Positions 17,959 to 26,561 of a DNA stretch of 64,000 bases are shown here, piece by piece. The DNA is taken from contig NZ_LRSE01000006.1 in the NCBI RefSeq assembly GCF_001634625.1, positions 7,715-71,714 of the forward strand, written 5' to 3'. This DNA is from Croceicoccus bisphenolivorans (GTDB lineage Bacteria; Pseudomonadota; Alphaproteobacteria; Sphingomonadales; Sphingomonadaceae). A model generated the notes under the pieces. That model saw nothing but the letters and a program-made list of their open reading frames with translations, did not search any database and was not told the DNA's origin. Within the stretch, counting starts at the first letter, position 1. Each line of letters begins with the position of its first letter. Position numbers and translations under genes: made by a program.

Positions 17959-19143
17959 TTAGCCGACGTTTTCCCAGATCGTGGCAATGCCCTGACCGCC
18001 GCCGATGCACATCGTGGCAAGGCCGTACTTGCCGCCGGTGCGCTGCAGTTCGTAGACCAGCTTGGTGACAAGGATCGCGCCCGTGCCGCCGATCGGGTGG
18101 CCCAGCGAGATGCCCGAACCGTTGGGGTTCACCTTGTCCGGATCCAGACCGAGCTGCTTCGACACGGCGCAGGCCTGCGCGGCGAAAGCCTCGTTCGATT
18201 CGATCACGTCCAGCTGGTCCTTCGACAAGCCCGACTTGGCGATCGCGTTTTCGCTGGCCGGAACCGGGCCGATGCCCATGTAGGCCGGATCGACGCCTGC
18301 GTGGCCGTAGGAGACGAGACGCGCCATCGGCGTCCAGCCGTTCTTCTTCACCGCTTCCTCGCTGGCGAGGATGACGGCGCCGGCGCCGTCGTTGATGCCC
18401 GATGCGTTACCGGCGGTAACCGTGCCGCCGTCCTTCTTGAACGCGGGGCGCAGGCCGGACAGCTTTTCGGCCGTCGTGCCCGGCTTCACGTGTTCGTCGG
18501 TGTCGAACATCACGGTTTCGCGCTTCACCTTCACTTCGACAGGTTCGATCTGGTCCTTGAAGTAACCGGCTTCGATCGCGGCAGTGGCGCGGCGCTGCGA
18601 TTCGGCGGCGAAGGCGTCCTGCTGTTCGCGGGTGATCTGGTACTTCTCGGCCACGTTTTCCGCCGTGATGCCCATGTGATAGCGGTGGAACGGATCGTGC
18701 AGCGCGCCCAGCATGCCGTCCATCATCGGCGCATCGCCCATCTTCAGGCCCCAGCGCACGCCCATCGCGAAATAGGGGGCGCGGGTCATCACTTCGGCGC
18801 CGGCGCCGACGGTGACGTCATGATCGCCCAGCATGATGTGCTGCGCCGCCGAAACGATTGCCTGCATGCCCGAACCGCACAGGCGGTTGACCGTAAGCGC
18901 GGGGGCAGGGTGCGGAATGCCCGCCTCCACCGCCGCGATGCGGCTGACGTATGCGTCGCGCGGTTCGCAGGGAACGACGTTGCCGACGATGGTGTGCTGA
19001 ACCAGTTCAGGATCGACCCCGCCGCGCGCCAGTGCGCCCTTGATGGCGACAGCGCCGAGCGAGCCGGGGGAATAGTCCTTCAGCGCGCCGCCGAATGTGC
19101 CGATGGCCGTGCGTGCTGCGGAAACGAGGTAGACTGCGCTCAT
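17959..19143 (-). CDS. Acetyl-CoA C-acetyltransferase (thiolase)
   Basis: A 394-residue thiolase of the biosynthetic/degradative acetyl-CoA acetyltransferase family. The nucleophilic Cys is in NRLCGSGMQAI (about residue 90), the NEAFAAQA motif supplies the active-site His region, and the C terminus has GGGQGIA with CIGGGQG around the second catalytic Cys. It catalyses acetoacetyl-CoA formation or thiolysis. I chose the ATG at 19143 because AAAGGA precedes it and the sequence begins with the family-typical SAVYLVSAARTAIG. The 80-residue extension to 19383 is unlikely. Assignment to phaA, atoB or bktB is not decidable. Confidence 0.92.
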   Translation of the reverse strand: MSAVYLVSAARTAIGTFGGALKDYSPGSLGAVAIKGALARGGVDPELVQHTIVGNVVPCEPRDAYVSRIAAVEAGIPHPAPALTVNRLCGSGMQAIVSAAQHIMLGDHDVTVGAGAEVMTRAPYFAMGVRWGLKMGDAPMMDGMLGALHDPFHRYHMGITAENVAEKYQITREQQDAFAAESQRRATAAIEAGYFKDQIEPVEVKVKRETVMFDTDEHVKPGTTAEKLSGLRPAFKKDGGTVTAGNASGINDGAGAVILASEEAVKKNGWTPMARLVSYGHAGVDPAYMGIGPVPASENAIAKSGLSKDQLDVIESNEAFAAQACAVSKQLGLDPDKVNPNGSGISLGHPIGGTGAILVTKLVYELQRTGGKYGLATMCIGGGQGIATIWENVG

Positions 19144-19448
19144 ATCGGGTCCTTTCAAATCCTCTTGGCTCAAAACGGTCGCCTTGCCCCGTGGTAAGGC
19201 GCATTGCCGTTTAGTGTGCGAGTGCGAAATAGGGCGGAATGCTACCGGCGTCCACCCCCGCCAAAGTCCCATGTCGCGGCATTTGCGAAGTTCCCTTACG
19301 ACATGGGCGGATAGCGCCGCCAACGGGCAGTCGGTTTCGGCAATGTTGCGCTTGTCGCCTGCCGTGCATGATGGCAATGGCATGACAAAGCGGGGCGGGC
19401 GCGATCTGCCCCCCGATCACGAGTGGTACCGAAAGAGCCCTGCAAGCA
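19144..19448. other. Divergent intergenic region, thiolase / nadB
   Basis: About 305 bp with no gene that can be supported. It must contain the divergent promoters of the thiolase and nadB. No clear operator or riboswitch was seen. Confidence 0.4.
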
Positions 19449-21050
19449 ATGTCCGATGCGCACCAGTTCGACGTAATCATCGTGGGTTCGGGCGCCGCGG
19501 GGCTGACCGCCGCGCTGGTCCTTGCCGAAAGGGCGCGGGTGCTCGTGCTGTCGAAAGGATCGCTTGACGCGGGCTCGACCTCGTGGGCGCAGGGCGGCAT
19601 CGCGGCTGTGCTGGATGCAGGCGATACGTTCGAGGATCATATCCGCGACACGATGGTCGCAGGCGCAGGGCTGAACCGGCGCGAAACGGTCGAGTTCGTG
19701 ATCGAGCACGCACCGCAGGCGATCCAGCGGCTGATCGACCTTGGCGTTCCGTTCAACACCGAAGAAGGCGCACTGCACCTGACGCGCGAGGGCGGGCATT
19801 CGCATCGCCGTATCGTCCATGTCGACGATGCGACCGGCTGGGCAGTGCAGACCGCATTGCTGAAGGCGGCGAGCGAGAACCCCAATATCACGATGCGCGA
19901 AAACATGGTCGGCATCGACCTTATCCGCGATCGCAATGCCGTCGATCCGGAGGGCGGGCAGGCGGTGTGGGGCGTCTATGCGCTGGATAGCGAAAAGGGC
20001 GGAGTAGAGGCGCTGACCGCCAAAGCCACGATCCTTGCCGCTGGCGGGGCGGGGCGGACCTACCTCTTCTCCACCGCACCGCGCGGCGCGACCGGTGACG
20101 GCATCGCCATGGCGTGGCGCGCGGGCTGCCGTGTGTCGAACATGGAATTCATGCAGTTCCACCCGACCTGCCTGTATAACCTCGAAGTGAAGAACTTCCT
20201 CATTACAGAGGCCGTTCGCGGAGAGGGCGGCATTTTGAAGCTGCCGCCGGAGGCCGGACCGGAAGCGGGCAAGCGCTTCATGCCCGAATTCGACGAACGG
20301 CTCGAACTCGCGCCGCGCGACATCGTTGCCCGCGCGATAGACCACGAGATCAAGCGCCTTGGCCTCGATTACGTGCATCTGGATATCAGCCACCGCGAAC
20401 CCGAATTCGTGCGGGAACATTTCCCCACGATCTACGAACGGCTGCTCGGCCTTGGCATCGATATGACGAAGGAACCGATCCCCGTCGTTCCCGCCCAGCA
20501 TTACACGTGCGGCGGCATTCGCGTGGACCTTGACGGGCGCACCGACCTGCCCGGCCTCTATGCCATCGGCGAATGCAGCGAGAGCGGGCTGCACGGGGCG
20601 AACCGGCTTGCCTCGAACTCGCTGCTTGAATGTTTCGTGTTCGGGGACAGCTCGGCGCGCGACATTCTCTCCCGCCTCGATACCGCGCCCGCGCCGCCGC
20701 AAATCCGTCCATGGGACGAAAGCCGGGTCACGGCGGCGGACGAGGAAGTGGTCATCAAGCAGAACTGGACCGAGATTCGCCGCTTCATGTGGAACTATGT
20801 CGGCATCGTCCGCACCGACAAGCGGATGGAGCGCGCCGCCAACCGCATCCGTCTGCTGCTGGAAGAAGTCGACGAGTATTACGGTAACTTTCGGGTGACC
20901 AAGGATCTCATAGAATTGCGCAATCTGCTGAAAACCGCCGATCTCATCGTGCGCAGTGCCAGAAAGCGCAAGGAAAGCAGGGGCTTGCATTACAACGCCG
21001 ATTATCCGCAGGCGGATGCAGTGGCGCGGGATACGATCCTCGTCCCCTGA
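19449..21050 (+). CDS. nadB: L-aspartate oxidase
   Basis: A 533-residue FAD enzyme that oxidises L-aspartate to iminoaspartate, the first step of NAD synthesis. It has an N-terminal FAD-binding motif IVGSGAAGLTAAL (about 11-23), the GSTSWAQGGIA segment, the EFMQFHPT active-site motif and a C-terminal helical domain with the arginine-rich NRIRLLLEEV region. Length fits the family. No nadA or nadC lies adjacent in this window. Succinate dehydrogenase flavoprotein is excluded by the short C terminus and motif set. Confidence 0.93.
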   Translation: MSDAHQFDVIIVGSGAAGLTAALVLAERARVLVLSKGSLDAGSTSWAQGGIAAVLDAGDTFEDHIRDTMVAGAGLNRRETVEFVIEHAPQAIQRLIDLGVPFNTEEGALHLTREGGHSHRRIVHVDDATGWAVQTALLKAASENPNITMRENMVGIDLIRDRNAVDPEGGQAVWGVYALDSEKGGVEALTAKATILAAGGAGRTYLFSTAPRGATGDGIAMAWRAGCRVSNMEFMQFHPTCLYNLEVKNFLITEAVRGEGGILKLPPEAGPEAGKRFMPEFDERLELAPRDIVARAIDHEIKRLGLDYVHLDISHREPEFVREHFPTIYERLLGLGIDMTKEPIPVVPAQHYTCGGIRVDLDGRTDLPGLYAIGECSESGLHGANRLASNSLLECFVFGDSSARDILSRLDTAPAPPQIRPWDESRVTAADEEVVIKQNWTEIRRFMWNYVGIVRTDKRMERAANRIRLLLEEVDEYYGNFRVTKDLIELRNLLKTADLIVRSARKRKESRGLHYNADYPQADAVARDTILVP

Positions 21051-21095
21051 CCGGCTTGCCGGTTGTGCAAAATTGTTTGCGCAGAGAATGTACCG

Positions 21096-21107
21096 AAATA
21101 CGTATTT
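21096..21107. promoter_or_regulatory. Perfect palindrome upstream of the diguanylate cyclase
   Basis: AAATACGTATTT is a perfect 12-bp palindrome about 90 bp before the GGDEF gene and 46 bp after nadB. It could be an operator. There is no other support. Confidence 0.3.
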
Positions 21108-21197
21108 TGAGGTCCGGTTTACCATCATTTGATGGCAAAGCTTTCACTCGCCCATACCTAGGCTGACGCATCAACATCGCTCTTGGCGAGGATTTCG

Positions 21198-22037
21198 ATG
21201 CGTTTCTACAATGCCACCCGATTCCTGTTTCCCCACAGCTATTCGCTTCGCGTCTTTGCCGTGTGCTTCGCATCGGTCCACGTGCCGATCATCGGTTTCG
21301 GCCTTGTCGAAGTCGCGCTGGGCGAATGGCAGTGGTCGATCTTCCTGCCGCTGCTGTTTGCGACCGTGCTTGGCACCGGCGTCGGTATCGCCGGTCTTCA
21401 TGGCCTGATGGCGCCGCTGCGGCTGGCCACGCGCGATCTGGAACGGCTGGAACGCGGGCAACTGGTGCAGGACGTGCCCGAGGGAGGCCCTGACCTTGCC
21501 GGCAAGCTACTCCACGCCGTGGCCCGCGCCGCGCGCGAGACGGTATCGCGCATGGATGAATTGCGCACCGAAGCGGGCACCGACATGCTGACCGGCCTGC
21601 TCAACCGGCGCGGGTTCGAGGAAACGGTCGCTGCCGTGCTGCGCGGCGGTGGCGGCGGTACGGTCGCGATCCTCGATGGCGACAGGTTCAAGGCGGTGAA
21701 CGACGAGCTTGGCCATGCAGAGGGCGACCGCGTGCTGTGCGGGCTTGCCCAGCGCATGGTGGGCAACATGCGCGCCGGCGATGTCGCGGGCCGCTGGGGC
21801 GGGGACGAGTTCGTGATGTTCTTCCCCGGCCTTGGCGAAACCGCCGCGAACGAGATCGTGCGCCGCATCTTCGACAACGTGCTGCGCGATCCCGATGCCC
21901 GCGTCGGCGGAGAACCGGTGACGTTTTCGTGGGGCGTCGCCTCTATGGAACGACGCCGCGGCGACACGCTCGAAACGGCGATGAAGCTGGCGGACGAGCG
22001 GCTTTACGAGCTGAAGGAGACGCGCCGCGCGGCCTGA
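21198..22037 (+). CDS. Membrane-anchored diguanylate cyclase
   Basis: A 279-residue protein with two N-terminal transmembrane helices (about 12-37 and 45-72), a HAMP-like helical linker and a GGDEF domain (about 120-275). The catalytic GGDEF sequence is intact. An RAGD inhibitory site lies five residues upstream, as in product-inhibited cyclases, and the LDGDRFKAVND metal/substrate motif is complete. It should therefore make c-di-GMP. I preferred the ATG at 21198 with GCGAGGA upstream over a TTG at 21183. No EAL domain or cognate receptor is adjacent. Confidence 0.9.
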   Translation: MRFYNATRFLFPHSYSLRVFAVCFASVHVPIIGFGLVEVALGEWQWSIFLPLLFATVLGTGVGIAGLHGLMAPLRLATRDLERLERGQLVQDVPEGGPDLAGKLLHAVARAARETVSRMDELRTEAGTDMLTGLLNRRGFEETVAAVLRGGGGGTVAILDGDRFKAVNDELGHAEGDRVLCGLAQRMVGNMRAGDVAGRWGGDEFVMFFPGLGETAANEIVRRIFDNVLRDPDARVGGEPVTFSWGVASMERRRGDTLETAMKLADERLYELKETRRAA

Positions 22038-22059
22038 TCCGCCGTGCGCGCCTTTCGGT

Positions 22060-22299
22060 TCAGCCCAGCAGCAAGCGTCCGGCCAGGATCAGCACCATCG
22101 CGCCCAGGATAGAGGCGAGGCAGCCAGGGCGGGAAAATTCCGAACGCCCTCGGCTGGTGATCAGTCCGGCAAAAAGCGAGCCGCCGATGCCCAGCGCGAT
22201 CGTGGCGAAAAAGCCGAGGTCGACCTCTCCGGGATAGAAGAATCGGGCAAGGATCCCCACCACGAGTCCCGAAACGATGGCGCCGACGATGTTGAGCAT
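22060..22299 (-). CDS. GlsB/YeaQ/YmgE family membrane protein
   Basis: A 79-residue protein with three hydrophobic helices and the glycine-rich pattern of the transglycosylase-associated/GlsB family (VGAIVSGLVVGILAR, then GGSLFAGLI). Members are small inner-membrane proteins often induced by stress. The frame is open to 22434. I chose the ATG at 22299 because the family motif starts there. A start at an upstream in-frame ATG (MKSGNRKG, about 13 residues longer) is possible. Confidence 0.8.
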   Translation of the reverse strand: MLNIVGAIVSGLVVGILARFFYPGEVDLGFFATIALGIGGSLFAGLITSRGRSEFSRPGCLASILGAMVLILAGRLLLG

Positions 22300-22525
22300 G
22301 AACTTGTTTCCCGATCCCTTGCGGTTTCCTGACTTCATCAACCCATAGCAGCTGGATTCGCTCCCGACATGACGGGAATCGCGATTCCGGCAACGCGAAA
22401 TATGGTTTGTCAGGCTTTTATTAGGGGGTTGCACCTACCATATCCGGTATCTGCGCCGCGTTGTGGGCCGCCAGTCAGCGAACTGGGGAAAAGTTTTTTT
22501 CTTGTCCGCTCCCCCCTTGCGTCAT

Positions 22526-22549
22526 GCGTGGGCCAAGCTTGGTCCACGC
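22526..22549. repeat. 24-bp dyad upstream of nrdA
   Basis: GCGTGGGCCAAG and CTTGGTCCACGC form a perfect dyad except for one G-T pair, with no spacer. A zero-loop dyad fits a DNA operator better than an RNA hairpin. Confidence 0.5.
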
Positions 22550-22809
22550 GTCGCCGCGTTGCGGCATGGGCCGGCGGATAGTTCGGTGGATAAATTGCGC
22601 TTGCGCGGGGCCAGCTTTGGGGCACTATCCCTAGCGGTCGGTTCGACGGGAGGACCGCAAGACCTTGGGTTTGGCGTTGGGCGGAAGCCCTGACCGGATA
22701 ACCGGTAGGACGCGGCATTCAGGGGACTTGCAATGGGGGCCGTGGACGACCGGCGGGGCTCGATTGCAGCAGGATTTCCGGCTTGTGTCGGGCCCGCCGG
22801 TCGTCTGGT

Positions 22810-22885
22810 CCGGCGCGAAACGGTCCGGATGTTTCGGACGATGCGTGCCGGAACGGGGTCCGACTGTGGATCATAGGTCGGGACC
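22810..22885 (+). promoter_or_regulatory. Two stem-loops in the nrdA 5' leader
   Basis: The first is nested: CCGGCGCG (22810-22817) with CGTGCCGG (22844-22851) including one G-U pair, enclosing GTCCG (22823-22827) with CGGAC (22835-22839). The second pairs GGTCC-GAC (22857-22864) with GTC-GGGACC (22877-22885). Both lie within 110 bases of the nrdA start and could be a cis-regulatory RNA. Confidence 0.4.
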
Positions 22886-22920
22886 TGCGGGTTTCCGGGG
22901 GCAAGTGGGGCGGTAGACAT

Positions 22921-24999
22921 ATGGATTTCAGGAACGGGGACGACGGCCGGGTCGGCACGACGGACGTGACGGCTGATGATGCGACCGGCGACATGTTCGC
23001 CGAAACGACCACGACGAATGCAGATACCGGCGGAACCCCGCCCAAGGAGACGAAGACAGTGCAGGACAAGGTAAGCGGCAAGAACGCGGGCGACGAAGCG
23101 CCGGTGGCAGACGCTGTTGCCGAGGCGATGGGCAATGCTGTGGCAGAGGGGCTGAAGGCCGCTGCTGCGCCGAAGCTGTCGTCGAAGGACATCCAGCCGC
23201 GCCGCTTCACCATCGTCACCGATGCGACGCGCGATGCCAAGCTGACCGATTTCGGCAAGGACACGCTGCAGGACCGTTACCTGCTGCCGAACGAGACCTA
23301 TCAGGATCTCTTCGCCCGCGTGGCCGATGCCTATGCCGACGATCAGGAACACGCGCAGCGGCTCTACGACTACATCTCGAACCTGTGGTTCATGCCGGCA
23401 ACGCCTGTCCTGTCGAATGGCGGCACCGGACGCGGGCTGCCGATCTCGTGCTACCTCAACTCGGTAGAGGACAGCCTTGAAGGCATCGTCAACACCTGGA
23501 ACGAGAACGTGTGGCTCGCATCGCGCGGTGGCGGCATCGGCACGTACTGGGGGCAGGTGCGCGGCATTGGCGAACCGGTTGGCCTGAACGGCAAGACCAG
23601 CGGCATCATTCCCTTTGTGCGCGTGATGGATTCGCTGACCCTCGCCATCTCGCAGGGTTCGCTGCGTCGCGGTTCGGCGGCATGCTACATCGACGTTTCC
23701 CACCCGGAGATCGAGGAATTCCTCGAAATCCGCAAACCTTCGGGCGACTTCAACCGCAAGGCGCTGAACCTGCACCACGGCGTTCTGCTGACGGACGAGT
23801 TCATGGAAGCCGTTCGCGACGGTGCCGAGTTCGAGCTGAAGAGCCCGCGCGACGGTTCGGTGCGCAAGTCGGTTGATGCGCGCGCGCTGTTCCAGAAACT
23901 GGTCGAAACCCGCCTTGCGACCGGCGAGCCCTACATCGTGTTCAACGACACGGTGAACCGCATGATGCCCGCACATCACCGCGAACTGGGGCTGAAGGTT
24001 TCCACCTCGAACCTGTGCAGCGAAATCACCCTGCCGACGGGCCGCGACCACCTTGGCAACGACCGTACGGCGGTGTGCTGCCTCTCATCGCTCAACCTTG
24101 AGACGTGGGACGAGTGGAAGGGCGACAAGCTGTTCATCGAGGATGTGATGCGCATGCTCGACAACGTGCTGCAGGATTACATCGACCGCGCGCCGGACGA
24201 GATGGCCCGCGCCAAGTATTCCGCGATGCGCGAACGCAGCGTCGGCATGGGCGTGATGGGCTTCCACTCGTTCCTGCAGTCGAAGAACATCTCTTTCGAA
24301 AGCGCGATGGCCAAGGCCATGAACCTGCAGATGTTCAAGCACATCAACGCCAAGGCGAACGAGGCGTCGATGATGCTGGCCAAGGAACGCGGACCGTGCC
24401 CCGATGCCGAAGACGTCGGCGTGATGGAGCGTTTCAGCTGCAAGATGGCGATCGCGCCCACGGCGTCGATCTCGATCATCTGCGGCGGCACCAGCGCCTG
24501 CATCGAACCGATCCCCGCCAACATCTACACGCACAAGACGCTGTCGGGTAACTTCGTCGTGAAGAACCCCTACCTTGAAAAGCTGCTGCGCGAAAAGTCG
24601 AAGGATTCCACCAACGTGTGGAACTCGATCCTTGAACACGGCGGTTCTGTCCAGCACCTCGACTTCCTGACGGCGGAAGAAAAGGCGACTTACAAGACCA
24701 GCTTCGAGATCGACCAGCGCTGGCTGCTCGAATTCGCGGCGGACCGCACGCCATTTATCGACCAGGCGCAGAGCCTCAACCTCTATATTCCGGCCGATGT
24801 CGACAAGTGGGACCTGATGATGCTGCACTTCCGCGCATGGGAAATGGGCATCAAGTCGCTCTATTACCTGCGGTCGAAGTCGGTGCAGCGCGCCGGGTTC
24901 GCCGGCGGGGTAGAGGCCGACAACACCAAGGATGCGGCGCAGTTCAACCTCTCCGCCAACGGAGAGACGGACTACGAGGAATGTCTAGCCTGCCAGTAA
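22921..24999 (+). CDS. nrdA: Class I ribonucleoside-diphosphate reductase, alpha subunit
   Basis: A 692-residue catalytic subunit reducing ribonucleotides. The thiyl-radical Cys366 is in NLCSE with Asn364 and Glu368. The redox partner cysteines are in PISCYL and TAVCCLSS, and a C-terminal CLAC pair can accept electrons from thioredoxin. The first about 85 residues are Ala/Thr/Asp-rich and show no ATP-cone, so overall dATP inhibition through a cone in this subunit is unlikely. Its partner nrdB lies about 8 kb downstream, not adjacent. The ATG at 22921 was chosen as the first with the protein-like N terminus. Confidence 0.93.
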   Translation: MDFRNGDDGRVGTTDVTADDATGDMFAETTTTNADTGGTPPKETKTVQDKVSGKNAGDEAPVADAVAEAMGNAVAEGLKAAAAPKLSSKDIQPRRFTIVTDATRDAKLTDFGKDTLQDRYLLPNETYQDLFARVADAYADDQEHAQRLYDYISNLWFMPATPVLSNGGTGRGLPISCYLNSVEDSLEGIVNTWNENVWLASRGGGIGTYWGQVRGIGEPVGLNGKTSGIIPFVRVMDSLTLAISQGSLRRGSAACYIDVSHPEIEEFLEIRKPSGDFNRKALNLHHGVLLTDEFMEAVRDGAEFELKSPRDGSVRKSVDARALFQKLVETRLATGEPYIVFNDTVNRMMPAHHRELGLKVSTSNLCSEITLPTGRDHLGNDRTAVCCLSSLNLETWDEWKGDKLFIEDVMRMLDNVLQDYIDRAPDEMARAKYSAMRERSVGMGVMGFHSFLQSKNISFESAMAKAMNLQMFKHINAKANEASMMLAKERGPCPDAEDVGVMERFSCKMAIAPTASISIICGGTSACIEPIPANIYTHKTLSGNFVVKNPYLEKLLREKSKDSTNVWNSILEHGGSVQHLDFLTAEEKATYKTSFEIDQRWLLEFAADRTPFIDQAQSLNLYIPADVDKWDLMMLHFRAWEMGIKSLYYLRSKSVQRAGFAGGVEADNTKDAAQFNLSANGETDYEECLACQ

Positions 25000-25023
25000 G
25001 CGGCAAGCGCAGCCCAAAAAACG

Positions 25024-25052
25024 AAAGGCCGGGGGATGAACCCCGGCCTTTT
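25024..25052. terminator. Bidirectional rho-independent terminator after nrdA
   Basis: GGCCGGGG (25027-25034) pairs with CCCCGGCC (25041-25048) around a six-base loop, with AAA before and TTTT after. It separates nrdA from the convergent SDR gene. Confidence 0.88.
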
Positions 25053-25079
25053 GCATTCCGGCCCCTTGCTCCGGACGGT

Positions 25080-25778
25080 TCAGCCGCCCTTGGTTAGCGG
25101 CACCAGCGCACCGGTAATGCCGCGTGCCTGATGCGAGGCGAGGAAGACGATCGCATCGGCAATTGCTTCGGGTCGTACCCACGCCCCGAAATCGGCATCG
25201 GGCATGTCGGCACGGTTGGTGGGCGTGTCTATAATGCTGGGCAGGATGGCATTCACGGTAATTTTCGTGCCCGCCAGCTCAGCGGCAAGGCTCTCGGTCA
25301 ACTTGTGGACCGCGGCCTTTGACGCGGCATAGCTGCCCATACCCGCATCGGCCTTTACCGCGCCGCCCGCGCCGATGTTTACGATTCGCCCTTCCGCCGC
25401 CTCGCGCAGCGCGGGCAGGGCGGCCTGCGTCATGTTCACGCAAGTCAGCGCATTCAGCGCGAACATGCGTTGCCACGTGTCCGCGCCGCCATCTTCCAGC
25501 GTTTCCCAGACGAAGCCACCGGCCACGTTCACCACGACGTCGATGCCGCCCTGTTCGGAAACGATCCGCTGGGCAAGGGCCTGTGCCGCCGCAAAGTCGG
25601 ACAAGTCGACGCCGCCGATATCGATTGCGCCCTCCACCTGTTCGCGCGCCTTGTCTGCATGGCCGACCCGCACCACGGTATCGCCCGCAGCCACCAGTGC
25701 CCTGGCCGTGGCGGTGCCGAGCACGCCAAAGCCCCCGGTTACCACGGCGACCCTTGCGCCCGCCGATCCTGAACTCAT
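25080..25778 (-). CDS. SDR family oxidoreductase
   Basis: A 232-residue classical short-chain dehydrogenase/reductase. The cofactor-binding TGGFGVLG motif is at about 15-22, the NVAGG motif around residue 87, the catalytic Ser lies in the region before YAASK, and Tyr/Lys are in YAASKAAVHK (about 152). The substrate is unknown. It is transcribed towards nrdA and divergently from the LOV gene, with no operon partner. Confidence 0.88.
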   Translation of the reverse strand: MSSGSAGARVAVVTGGFGVLGTATARALVAAGDTVVRVGHADKAREQVEGAIDIGGVDLSDFAAAQALAQRIVSEQGGIDVVVNVAGGFVWETLEDGGADTWQRMFALNALTCVNMTQAALPALREAAEGRIVNIGAGGAVKADAGMGSYAASKAAVHKLTESLAAELAGTKITVNAILPSIIDTPTNRADMPDADFGAWVRPEAIADAIVFLASHQARGITGALVPLTKGG

Positions 25779-25912
25779 CTCGCTACTCCGTCCTGTCCGA
25801 ATCGATTGATTGTCCGCGCCTTCAATATCAATGGCATCCCGCGATCAAGGCCAAAGGGGGCGACAAAAGTTCCGGCAGATCAGGACTTTTTCACGGTTCA
25901 TCGCATTTTGTC

Positions 25913-25937
25913 GGAACCGGATCGACCTTGCGACTTT
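25913..25937 (+). promoter_or_regulatory. Weak EcfG-like promoter before the LOV gene
   Basis: GGAAC (25913-25917) is followed after 16 bp by CTTT (25934-25937), a three-of-four match to the CGTT -10 element of general-stress sigma factor EcfG. It lies about 70 bp before the LOV start. Confidence 0.3.
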
Positions 25938-26008
25938 AACAAATGAGAGTCTGTGTGCCGTGCGACCATGCGGGAACATGCTCAGCCATTCGGCATGGGG
26001 GCCGCGCG

Positions 26009-26533
26009 ATGAAGATACCGGAAACGATGCAGGAATTCCTGGACAAGAGCGGCATTTCGCTGACCGTTGCCGATGCGACGGCGCCCGATTTTCCGCTGTT
26101 GTCGGCAAATCCGGCGTTTCTTGGCCTTACCGGGTATGAGGCGGAAGAGGTCGTGGGGCGCAATTGCCGGTTCCTCCAGCCGCCCACCGGGGCGGGCCCG
26201 GTGCGCCAGCGCATCCGCGATTTCCTGCACGATCCGGCCCAGCGTGAAAACCGCTTCCTCCTGCCGAACCAGCGCAAGGATGGCTCGCCGTTTCTCAACC
26301 TTCTCTACATGACGAAGATCCGCAAGGACGCCGGCGACGCGATGATTATCGGTGCGCAGTTCGACTTTTCCCGGCACGACCGGCGCGGACAGGATGGTTA
26401 CGACCAGACCTTGCGAGAGGACATCCGCGAACTGGGGCGGCTGACTGGCGAAATGGGGATGGTGACACTGGGCACGTTCCAGTCGCTGGCAACAAGCGCC
26501 GCGATCATCGCCGAAGCGAAGTTGAGCGAGTGA
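26009..26533 (+). CDS. Short LOV-domain photosensor protein
   Basis: A 174-residue protein with one PAS/LOV domain (about 15-125). The GRNCRFLQ flavin-binding signature places the photoactive cysteine at Cys53, and NQRKDGSPFLNLL supplies the matching flavin-contact strand. A C-terminal helix of about 45 residues follows, with no kinase or DNA-binding domain. Blue light should form the flavin-cysteinyl adduct and alter the helix. It sits just upstream of a Crp/Fnr regulator and an HWE kinase, so it may pass light information to one of them. I chose the ATG at 26009 over a frame start at 25943. Confidence 0.88.
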   Translation: MKIPETMQEFLDKSGISLTVADATAPDFPLLSANPAFLGLTGYEAEEVVGRNCRFLQPPTGAGPVRQRIRDFLHDPAQRENRFLLPNQRKDGSPFLNLLYMTKIRKDAGDAMIIGAQFDFSRHDRRGQDGYDQTLREDIRELGRLTGEMGMVTLGTFQSLATSAAIIAEAKLSE

Positions 26534-26561
26534 TGGCCGAAATACGAATGGCGACCACCTG

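Larger units (their letters stand above)
22300..22920 (+). other. Long structured leader/intergenic region before nrdA
   Basis: About 620 bp without a supportable gene, shared by the promoter of the minus-strand GlsB-type gene and the leader of nrdA. It holds a 24-bp dyad (22526-22549), a weak NrdR-box-like sequence (22622-22637), and two stem-loops close to the start codon (22810-22851 and 22857-22885). The frame that runs into nrdA from 22783 has no ribosome binding site and no family similarity. Confidence 0.55.

Noticed and set aside
19296-21128. 610-codon minus-strand frame opposite nadB
   Set aside because: It is a shadow of the conserved L-aspartate oxidase frame. The low-complexity composition is typical of antisense translation.
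22622-22637. NrdR box in the nrdA leader
   Set aside because: GCACTATCCCTAGCGG keeps the outer CTA...TAG symmetry but loses the central ATAT bases, so it is too weak to list as a site.
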